Assembly: GCF_000224145.3 (NCBI RefSeq)
Contig: NW_004190443.2
Location: forward strand, 1-64,000
Source: Ciona intestinalis
Lineage: Eukaryota > Chordata > Ascidiacea > Phlebobranchia > Cionidae
Direction: 5' to 3'
DNA: 64,000 nt
The position numbers and the translations under genes are program-made. Below the pieces are notes generated by a model. It searched no databases. It saw only the letters and a list, made by a program, of their open reading frames with translations, and was not told where the DNA came from. Positions 46,086 through 58,000 of this stretch are shown here, piece by piece (the stretch's first letter is position 1; the number at the start of each line of letters is the position of its first letter).

Positions 46086-49000
46086 ATGAGCTGGTTAAAG
46101 AAGAAGTTAACAGGGAGAGATAATCAGAACCGTGTTCAAACACAACCTGATGTTACTCAAGTCTGTTTGGAAGCTTTCAAGTCTCACTGGCTTCAGGTTA
46201 GTTGTGGTTACTCTAACAAATAATATAAATGTAACTTGCTTGATTTTCGTTTGATGTAACTTATTGTTTCTCGCATGTATAACACGGGTGTTCTGTTTTA
46301 TACACCTCATGTTGCTTACTGGTTACTATGTATGTAACTTATTCATCCTCGCATGGCGGGGCAACGGCAGTCGTTATAACACGGGTGTTCTCTTTCATAC
46401 ACCTTGTGACGCTTACGAGTTACTACGTATGTAATTTATTGATCCTTGCATGGCAGGGCAAAGGCAGTCGTTATAACACGGTTGTTCTGTTTCATACACC
46501 TTGTGCTTGCTTACGAGTTACCTTGTATGTAACTTGTTTATCTGCGTATGATGGGGCAACAACAGTCGTATAACATGGGTGTTCCGTTTCATACACCTCG
46601 TGCCCACTCACAAGTTACCACGTATGTAACTTCGTAGGGGTTTATTTTTATTTTATTTGTATGGCTGACAATTTAAACCACCCACTTTTAATCATCACAC
46701 TGTATATAATGACCATTTCAACCTTAATCTGGTATTTTAAAAAAGGAAAGATCTTGCGACAAAATGCAAGGAAAGGTCAAATATTTCGTTACATAAATTA
46801 TTCATGTTTCGAAAATTTAATGTTGTTTTATGTAATTTAATTTCCTACATTCTATGCTGGTTTAACACTTTCACAGTGTGTTTTGCTGCTAACTCCCTCC
46901 TCTTCATTGATGTAATTAATCTAATCTTCATTTACTATTGTATATTAGGAGATGAATCAAAATTTTTAGCGTACTTTAACGACTGTAGTTTTGCCGTTGA
47001 TTCCCTTCGCTTCAGTCTAACATATTCTTTATTATCGTTTTGCAGAGACAAATACAAGTTATCCATGTATACAAAAGTATAAAGTACCATAATATGTTGA
47101 CATTGTCAGGTAAATGGAGTAATAGAAGCCACAACGCCACACAATGCATACGATGGAAGCAACAATTCGTTTATTGACAATATCACTATAGATGATGTAG
47201 ATATTGTGAGGAATTTATTGGAACAAATGATTTATTTGTTGGTAGAAGAGCAAAGCTCAGGTAATTGGAATTTGTGTCAAGTTAAAAAAATAAAAAATCT
47301 ATTATGTACTTCTATATATATTATATTCTATTTTAACAAATTGTACAAAAGTGGTGAACATCATTTTTTTGTTTCTCGGGTAATTCAAATTTTAATTGTG
47401 TCAAATTAAATAGAGTATGATATGCCTTTTATTAAATAAGTTTTAGACTTATGCTGCATCCATAGCCGTGTTATAACGACTTTATTTTTACCCTTAGTTC
47501 TCGTCTTTTCGCTTTTGTAAACTTTTCCGATTTTAGTTACCCAGATTGGAAACAAAAATAGTCACTCATACACTCTTCCATTTATTCATGTTATAGGCCA
47601 ACTGATGGGACCTCTTCTTGAATATGCCATCACCAAAAACGTGTTTGAGAAATTATACACTTGGTGGAATTATTCATCCTCATTTAAACAAGACATCATG
47701 TTGAACTTGGTAAGTTATTTCTAAGTTGTTTCTGTATTGAGAATGTTTTATCCCTTGTTCTACAATTGGAACAAATCAGAAAAAAACTTCAGTAGTTCAG
47801 AAACTAGGATTTTTTTCCTTCAATTTCACTTAATTTTTTCTTCTGTTCCTTATAACTTTGTTACTACCTTTAGATTACATTTGAGCATCTTTCCATTCTC
47901 CCCTATATACAAATTTTTATTTTTCATAGGTATGCCTCTTTAAGACCGGTAAAAGGGGTGTTTATTAATTATATTGCGTTTTAGATTTTCGGTATCTCAT
48001 TTAACTGAAATGGTTTATCTGTTTATTCCTTAAATTGGTTTATAATTTACCGCAACAAGTCTTACTGAGTAATTCTATTTTTCCAGATGAAGATTTACGA
48101 GGTGTTGATCAGCCAGGCACAACACTCGTTGTTACATCATAAACAGCTGGTTGGGCCAATGTTGAAACTATTATCATCAAACCATCAACCTAGGTATGGT
48201 TGAATGTTTGATGGGCTGTCACATATTGCTCTCTAGCGACACAGGTGTTTGTGGTCGCTGAAAACGATCAATTAGTCATTTATTTTATGGAAAATTTTCT
48301 ACAAGATTGTATTTTGATTTTTTTTACATGAAATTTGAACGACTTAATCAGACAAACTTGTGTTTCATCCTGACCGACATTACTAGGCCATAATGAATGA
48401 CAGCAACAACTGATATTTACTAAAGTTTGTTTGTATAGTATTGTGGGTAAGATGGGATACCGTTAGCACCTAATTTCCATGTTTGCTGATCCTGTATTAA
48501 CAATTAACAACGACAGTCAGTAAGATACAGTTATATATTTCGGCAAATATGCTTTGTTTAATACTAAATAAGAAAATAAAATAATACTAAAGTTAAGGAA
48601 ATATTAGATTTCGGTGCCTCGGTATCCCATCTTACCCCACAGTACTATAAAAGGCATGACAGCAACAGTTAGTATGCAAACTAAAGTTTTTTTATATATA
48701 AACCTCATGCTATGATGGCACTACAGAACTGAAGAGCTCGACCATCACATAGTTTTGCTGCTGAATCTGTTGTGCGTTTGGGTGAACCGAGACCCGAGTT
48801 TGTTGCTTGTATTTTTCAATGCATCAGAATCACAAGGCCCGGCCAACTTCTTCTTGTTTTCCAACCTTATTGAATACGTTCACAGGTGAGTTGTTTGCGC
48901 CCGCCCTGTACCTTTATCCGCGTTGCTATATATATTACATGATGTTAATTATTAATCTTTTTCACCATGCATAAGTTATGCATGTTATGTATGCAGTTGT

Positions 49001-52000
49001 ATTGCAGAGAATTCAGAACCTTTTTAATCTTACTGACCAATGTAAGGCATTGCTGTTTTAGTTACACTCATAATCTGGGGTGACATTGTTAAAAACAGTT
49101 ACACTCATATTTGTCAAACATAGGGAACCTCATTGATTAATGTGGTGAATGCAATATACTTTGGCTCTGCTTGTTTGTATAGACACCTAACAGCAGGGTA
49201 AAATCTGGGGTGATATTGTTAAAATACAGTTACACTCATAGTTGTCAAACATAGGGAACCTCATTGATTAATGTGGTGAATGCAATATACTTTGGTTCTG
49301 CTTGTTTGTATAGACACCTAACAGCAGGGTAAAATCTGGGGTGACATTGTTAAAATACAGTTAGACTCATAGTTGTCAAACATAGGGAACCTCATTGATT
49401 AATGTGGTGAATGCAATATACTTTGGCTCTGTTTGTTTGTATAGACACCTAACAGCATGGTAAAATCTGGGGTGACATTGTTAAAATACTGTTACACTCA
49501 TAGTTGTCAAACATAGGGAACCTCATTGATTAATGTGGTGAATGCAATATACTTTGGCTCTGTTTGTTTTCCAGAAAGGCTAACTGAAATAAAGTTTACC
49601 TTTAGTGCGTTTTAATGTCACAGTAAAAAAACAAAACATTGTAAAGTACCTTGCTTCAGTAAAGCGTTTTGCTTAGTTGTAAACCAGTCTGTGCCAATCT
49701 GTGACCCGGGATTTACCAGTCTGTAAGCGGTGTAGCTTATTCTATTGAGTACCCAGTATGTTTTTTTTTACATTGGTTGCTAAATGAATGTAACTTGCTT
49801 TATCCTCGCTTGACTGGAAAATGACAGTCGTTATAACACGGGTGTTCATACACCTTGCCCCAGCTTACGAGTTACCATGTATGTACTTTGAAGGTGATTA
49901 TTTTTATGTGATTTTTTTTTTTTTTTGTGTGGCTGATAATTGGGACAACTCGTTAGTGACCACTGGGTTTGAGGAATCACTGTAAAGTGTCTTGCCCAAG
50001 GACACATACCCCCACAATGGTAGCAGCAACGAGGCTGTACATCTGTATTTTGTGTTTACCTTTTATCTATTTATTCACAGAGAAGGATCTGTTGGACAAC
50101 AAGCAAGAGATGCGTTACTTCTATGTATGGCGTTATCATCAGAGAATGAAAGCGTGGCCGAATATATCGTCAATAACTCAAACTTCTGCCCAGTGAGTTA
50201 GATAAATATATTGTGCATTATAATGTTTTAGGTGCGAATTAGTATTTTGCAAATTGTGAATCGTTTTAATAGTTGTTGTATTTGTAATTCTCATCTAAGT
50301 TGTGACATATGCTGTACAGCTTATGATTTAATGTTGTAAGAACAAACATGTTGCTGATTCAAACCAATTTATAAAAATCATTGTTGTTTGCGCATCATGA
50401 ACTAACGCATCTAAAGGTCAAAATATCCTGATTTATATTTATTGTGTCTTACGTTTTCTGCCGCCAAGATTCTTCTGATACTAGTAGCTTATTTTATGAG
50501 TAGCAAAAACAAGGGAGTATTCAGGGCGTTTGTTGGGTGACTTAGACACCCGTTTTTGTAAAAAATAAGGCTTTAAATATTGAAATACCCAATGTTTCAT
50601 TGCGCCACTCATCTGGTTTCGCAGGCCGTGAAAAAGTTTCAAAATACAGTTGGACCCTGTTGTAAATTCCAGGATCCTTGCATACAACGTATATATAGAT
50701 GTAATGCACTGGTTTCTATATAGCCTGCTGAGTCAAAATCCTTTAACAGGTCCTAGCAACTGGCTTAAGTGGTTTGTACTCCACATTACCGCGACACATG
50801 GAAGTCCGAGCGGATGATTGGCATTGTTTGCAACGAAGCGATTGGACAGATGTGACGGAACTCACAAATTTCATGAATTCGTTCGAGTTTTGTAACTCTG
50901 TAATTGAGGTACATGCACGTTACTGGTGTCACAGTTAAAAAAAATATTAAAAATCCCTTCAAGGGCAGTTAATCAGTTATATATGTATTACTGTGGGGTA
51001 AGATGGGATAGCACTTGTACCAAATTCTCATATTTCTTGATCAGGTTTTAACAATTAACATCACTTTTTGAGCTACAGTTATAAATGTTCTCTGTTTACT
51101 ACCAAATAAGCGAGAAAATACAAATATATCCCATCTTACCCCAACCTTACTATATACATATGTTAGGTAACTATGGTTATCTCATATAATAATAGCATGA
51201 TACTTCCCAGGTTGCCCACCCACAAGTTAGTGAACAATTGTTGGATTTTGTTTACAATGGATTTCTTGTATCTGTGTTTGGACCTTCATTACACAAGGTA
51301 AAAATAAAAGGCCTGATCAATTAAGTATAAATTGTATGTTCTGTATTAACACTTTGCATGCAAAACCATATAAACCAATGCTTTGTTTTTAATTTTGTTG
51401 AAATGCTCAAAACACCCAGATGTTTACGTACTTTTTGTTGACTGTTTTGTCCTTATTTTCCACCAAAAAAAGTATATATAATAGGCCTACTGCTTTTTTG
51501 GAAATCTATGATTTAGAATGTTTTTTAGGTAGTGACCAAATTTGTTAATGTTAATGTGTCTAGTTTTATTTAATCTATTTATGTATATCGTACAATGAGT
51601 CTACTTTTTTGGTTAAATTATTTTCCAAACTGAAACAATTTTTATTTTAATATTATTAGAAAAATAAAAGTGAAGAGAATAAAAGTTATGTAAGTGGACA
51701 GGTTGTAAGTTTTCGATAATTCTATAAATCTGGGATCTGATTTCATTTAATTTAACAATACCAACTATATTAGTACCTGTATATTGGCATGTATGTAATT
51801 TGTTCTCATTATCTACTTTTGAAATTTACTTTAAGCAAAGAAACTGGTTAACAAGAATCATCCAAATTCGGGGCAAAACATAATTGAACTAAAACTTGAA
51901 CTATAAAGTAGGATATATATTGGGCAAGAATGATAATCAGAATAATCAAAATCAACCAGTAAACAAATGAAATATAATTAAACTGAGACAAAAATGTGAA

Positions 52001-55000
52001 ATATAGATTAGAGATGTCAGATGTAAAATCTAATTTATTCCAATATTTTCACATAAGTCCATTTTGTACACGAGCCGATAATTGAACAAGCAATGTCAAC
52101 TACAAAAATTATCAAAAAAATTTTATCAATAAAACAAACGATAGAAAAATCCTTTTAAAACTAAAAAACTTAAAATTAAAGAACAAAATTAAATAAAATA
52201 TTTCTCCTCAGACATCAGCGGGTGAGGTTGTGGTGACGACGGCCTACCTTAACTTGTTTCTACGATCAGTTACGGCACCAGCTCTCATGAGATGTTTCCT
52301 TAAGTTCTTACTAACACATCGACATGATAGTTCGCTCATCATAAATACATTGATACAAAGAATCGCAAGCAATAACAGGGTATGTTGAGTTTTTTTTGTT
52401 TTTTTTATCATCAAGTTTCAAGCAAAAAATCTGGTAAACTTTACTAAATATTTTTCCAAAAAGTCCAATAAAGCTTTTGGAGGTCTGTTGTTGATTATCT
52501 AGTTTTAGCAAAATATTTTTTGACCCTTTGAAAAAATGGGCCAATTCTTCCCAAATTCCATAGCATGTCCCATGCTTATAGAATAAAATATCCAAATAAC
52601 ACAGTAATTAGGTTTGGGATATGTTGGTTTCAATCATCAAATTTAAGAAAAAAATCCCATAAACTACTCTCTTTAAGGTGGCTGTACACAGTATCGGAAT
52701 TCCTCCGTTTTGTCTGTTTTGTCCGGATTTCGCTGCCGCATGCGGAATTGGACACGGGTTTGCATACGACTTCGCAAGCGAATTCGCACGCCGGATACTG
52801 TGTACAGCCACCTTTAGGAGTGATAGGCCAAATCTAGCAATAAAATAGTCAACAATAATCAGGTTTATTGTTTTAAATAACTAATTGTTGCCAAAAGTTC
52901 ATCAAATATTGCTTTTATAGTAATAGGTGAACTCTGCATAAATTCCCATATCTCCCCAACCAAACAGTCCCTCATGGTTTATTTAAAATACTTATTGTTA
53001 TTATATTACAGTTGGCCTTAGTATCATTATCCCTAATACGAACATTGGTCGATTTAAATTGTGAAGATCTCATGTTACAACTTGTCTTCAGGTAAATTAT
53101 TTTAAAGCTAATTTTGTTAATACATGCTCCTTGACATTACCTACACAATGTATATTGGCAAATTGCCCTAAATGTCCTTTCCTGGCACAAGATACTTAAC
53201 AACAATTGCTCCTTCCAGTGGTAACTTATGGATGGTTTAAATGTATTAAAAAAAATATTCCTAAAATAAACAATCACCCACTAAGTTACATACGTGGTAA
53301 CTTGTAAGCGGGCACTAGGTGTATGAAACAAAACACCCATGTTATAACTTAAAGTTATAATGATTGTCATCGCCCCATCATGCAAGGATAAATAAGATAA
53401 AACAGGACACCTGTGTTGTAACAACCATCAACACCCCATCACATGAGAATAACAACTTCCACCCCCAGTCACCTACTACCATGCCAACACATCCTGGGTA
53501 GCCAGCGTCGAGCGATACGGGACGTTGATCTTTATAACGCATCTGCGTCACGATTCCTTGCTCTTACACCCGATGCTTGTGCCATGGAAGCCTCGGAAAA
53601 CGGGAACGAAGACCAAATATTGAGACCTGTCAATCAAACTAATGAGCAACCAGAGGTAAATATGTAGGCCATAAACTCATAAACCCTTAAAAATTGCTGC
53701 ATCTTATTCTTTGTAAATGTGAAAAGATGCTGCATAAACGGTCATCGAAATTTAAAGGATTAAAGTAAAAAGTTTAGAAAGCGTCGATGTAAAACCAGAT
53801 CCTCAAATTTATATTTTTATAGATATATACATGTATACAATAGGGTGGGGAAGAAGGGAGACTGTTTCTTTATATTTTCTTGTCCCATTTGGTAGTAAAC
53901 AAAGAACATTCAAAGAATTATAAAACTGTATTTTTGCGACTCCCATAGACCGTTATTAATTGTTTAAATCACGGTCAAGGTGGTTTGGATATAATGTGCT
54001 AAAGGTGTCCCATCTTCCCCCACCATGCTATAACTATTTTTTTAAATATTTTATACCTTTTCACAGACTAGTTCAACCACATCTCCCCATAACATCAATG
54101 AAACACCAAGCAATGATGGGAGCAATGCTGACATGGCTACCCACCACGCGCCCCATATACAAGACACATCCTATGACCCAAGTATCAAACATTCAAATGC
54201 TCTTTCACAATACACAGTTAATGAGGATTTATCCGTCACAATCAACATGCATGGAGGTTTAATTTGAATGGTTTATCAAAACAGATGATTATTTAATTGT
54301 TTAAATTACTGATTTTTGAACTGGAGGTTCAAACTTCAACATACGTAGCAGGGGATGCATCAATGTACGCCTAGGAATAAATTGGAATAAAACTGCGAAA
54401 GTTCAGTTGTTTAAATTTGGCATGTCGCAAACAAAAACAAACAATCTTATTGTTAAAAAATCGGGGCTTCCCAAACTTGGATCATGTAGCAAACTCCAGG
54501 GGTCACTGAGAGTTCACCAGTTTTTCACATAGTACTTATTCAGTCATTAATTTACATTCACACATTAATCAAAATATTAAATAAATTTGTAACAATAAAT
54601 AAGTAATAGAAGTTACATTTGTTCATTCCGAGAGTTTGCAAATTTCACACAAAGTACTTCGTATATTATACTGTTAACCGTAGGGATGGGCCGAATCGAA
54701 TCCGAATCCGAATATTCGGCGTTGTTCGACGCATTTTTAGGTATTCGATCGAATCCGAATATGCGTGGTCGAATCCGAATACTTTCTATTGCCCACGAAA
54801 TACCACACACACACTACTAAATTCGCCAAAACAGTAATTTCGTGATCGTCTGAATATAAAAAATCTTGATTTTACAACCAACAATTACGCGGGTTTCACA
54901 TTAGAGTTTATAACGTAACTCAGTTCACACAAATTTCGTTCGAATTTACTCTAGGAAAATAAGGAATCGCAGCGCCTACGAACTACTGAGTGGCCTATGT

Positions 55001-58000
55001 TTCCGCGTATGATTTGGTAATTAAAAGCGAAAAATCGTAAAACTGTTTTTTATTTTAATATTGCAAAATCTTCTGTAACAGTTATAAATAAATGTTGTTT
55101 AAATTTTGTTANNNNNNNNNNNNNNNNNNNNNNNNNNNNNNNNNNNNNNNNNNNNNNNNNNNNNNNNNNNNNNNNNNNNNNNNNNNNNNNNNNNNNNNNN
55201 NNNNNNNNNNNNNNNNNNNNNNNNNNNNNNNNNNNNTATACAATGTCATTTGTTTCACCACAGTAAATTAGTTGAATGACGTCATCGAATATTCGGATTC
55301 GATCGAATATTAGACCCTAGATATTCGTATTCGCCGAATCCGAATAGTTTGGATCTCAGCCCATCCCTAGTTAACCGTAAAGAATAAATTGTTTCCAAGC
55401 ATGGTTGGACCCTAATACAAATTCCTGGGTACCCACTACATGCCAAATAACTAGTTTCATCAATTTTTATTTTACCAGTAATTAAGTATTTATCAAACAC
55501 TTTTCGGCAAAGTTTTTAAAATTCAGGGTGGGCAGGTATAGTTTGACATGCATTCCTATTAGACAAATTTTGGTTCCAATGTTTATTGATTAATGGAAGT
55601 CAGAAAATTCCAGGGTTGGCCTGCCCACCGTGCCACCCCAGGTGTGGTGCCCAAATTACCCACATGTTTGTTAAATCCACTCTTAATTTATTGTTTATTT
55701 AAATTTGTCCAAATCAAGGCAATTGTTTGTTTTAATTTGTTTTATTTTCTCATCAAACTTTTAATTTACAAATGTTTAAATGGTCTTAACTTAAGATTTC
55801 TATAAATCTTTATAAAATATGCTTTATTAAATAGTTGATCTGAATTTCTACCCATTTTAAATAAATAAACAATAATAAATAAACTTTAATAAATATACTT
55901 TAATAAATATGTATTGAAAAGCATTATGAAACAACTTTAAATACCCTACACAACCAGACACACCTGAAGACAAGGAATCATCCACTCACTCGCAAACCAT
56001 CACCAGCCCGAGCACGATGGCTGAGTTTGGGCCTGATCTTAAATCACAACTTGCTCTAAACACAAGTTATATGGATTATTTGGAAGATGCAAGATACGCC
56101 ATACAACAATGCCAGTACGGTTATTTGTAGTTTATATATTGATCATATTATAGTATATTCTTAATGCCTTCCATAAATTAACAACAATTCCCAAGTTTAA
56201 AAATTTCTAATTTATTTTAATGTTGTTTTTTGTTGCAAAATTTTAGTTAAATATACCGCTGCCCTCCTTTGCCTGAGACCCCCAACTTTTTTACCTTGAT
56301 TTTTCTCTACTATAATGAGAAACACCGAGTATAAAACTGTCCTTGCCTCGCCATGTAAGGATAAATAAGTTACATACACAGTAACCTCTAAGCAGGCCTA
56401 ATGTTTTTTAAAGTTTTTATTCCCACACAGAGATGCTTGCTGTGGTTGGTCGGTTAAATACGATGGAACGGAGGATAATGAAGGGGTTTCGAATTTACTT
56501 CAACGAGGAGGTGAATCTTGTTTGGGACATTTAGTCTTTTTTATTTGTTTTTTTTTAAAAACATTTTATCCATTTTGTTATTTTTTAACTTATATTTTCA
56601 AATATTTTGGAAATTAAACAATATACATTTACTCCTTCATTCATTAATAATAAACTAAACAATAATTTGTCAGCAGGCACAAGGTGTATGAAACAGAACA
56701 CCCGTGTTATAACGACTGTTGTTGTTTCCCATGCGAGGATAAATAAGTTACAATCGTGGTAACTTGTAAGCAGGCACAAGGTGTATGAAACAGAACACCC
56801 GTGTTATAACGACTGTCCCGCCATGCGAGGATAAATAAGTTACATTTATTCATAATAAACTAAACATTAATTTCCAGATTCCTTGAAACAAGAAACATCA
56901 ATATTACATGAACATACAAACGGGGAAACCACAGATTTAAAAACTGGTTCCGAATCTGCAATGAAGGCTTTATCAGCCGCATACCAAGCTATTAATATCA
57001 CCGCTCGTGCTTTGACCGATGATTTGTCTTCATGTGATGTTCATGAAACTACAGCAGATGGTACAGCTCGTCGTGATACCACTCATCATGATGCTACTCA
57101 TCGTGATACCACTCATCGTGATGCTACTCATCGTGAAACCACTCATTATGATGCTACTCATCGTGATACCACTCATCATGATGCTACTCATCGTGATACC
57201 ACTCATCATGATGCTACTCATCGTGATACCGCTCATCATGATGCTACTCATCGTGATACAGCTCATCGTGATGCTACTCATCGTGATACCACTCATCATG
57301 ATGCTACTCATCGTGATACCACTCATGAAGTTCATATTGTTGTTCACGGTGAAAACCAGAAAGTTGATTTGGATGAAAATTTTAACCAACAAGAGAAAAA
57401 GGATCTTGAAAGTAATTCAACAACAACAACAACAACAACATCATCTTTATCAGGTAGTTTCGCTAATTGTGAATAAAATAATGTTATTGGCTTTAAAATC
57501 ATCATAGTGAACTTAGTAAGAGGCAGAAGTAATAGGTTCAAAGCCTCTCGTTGCTACCATTGTGGTGTATGTGTCCTTGGGCAAAACACTTAAAAATATT
57601 TACAAAATTCCATACTTTTCATAACATTATAAGGGGCATGAGACGTATAAAGCTACCATGTTCGTCCCTTGGTTAGAAGCAGGTGCCCAACCATGCACCA
57701 ATGTATAGTTTGGGTTTTAAACATTGTTTTTAAAAAATTGAATCACATTAAATAATCTAAGTTTAAAAAATAGTAATAATAAAGTTATTTTCGTAATTTA
57801 AAAAAATGGACAGTTTTAGTTTAAAAATTAATAATAAAAAGCTGTTTTAGTAATGTGAAAAAAATAACCAAAAAAAAACAGTTTAAAAATTAATATTAAA
57901 AAAGTTGTTTTAGTAACTTGAAAAAATTAAAAGTTAATAATTATAAAGTTGTTTTAGTAACTAACAAACATATTAATTGAAACATCCATCATCCCAAGGC

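Larger units (their letters stand above)
43890..46250 (+). repeat. ~1.1-kb direct duplication around FHIP1 exon 1, split by a gap
   Basis: Copy A ~43890-45097 and copy B ~45148-46250 align almost base for base, sharing a SINE head, an open stretch reading VYSVHGPYFTEGG, a MITE end and FHIP1 exon 1. They differ by scattered substitutions. Copy A has an extra ~110-bp internal repeat (~44172-44290) that copy B lacks. Confidence 0.9.

Noticed and set aside
53443-53468. In-frame ATG upstream of FHIP1 exon 11 as a start
   Set aside because: The acceptor CCCCCAG at 53468 joins exon 10 in phase and yields the conserved LLPCQHILGSQRR.
57030-57507. Long overlapping frames on both strands over the FHIP1 repeat
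   Set aside because: By-products of a stop-free 15-bp repeat; only the DTTHHDATHR frame is in phase with flanking exons.
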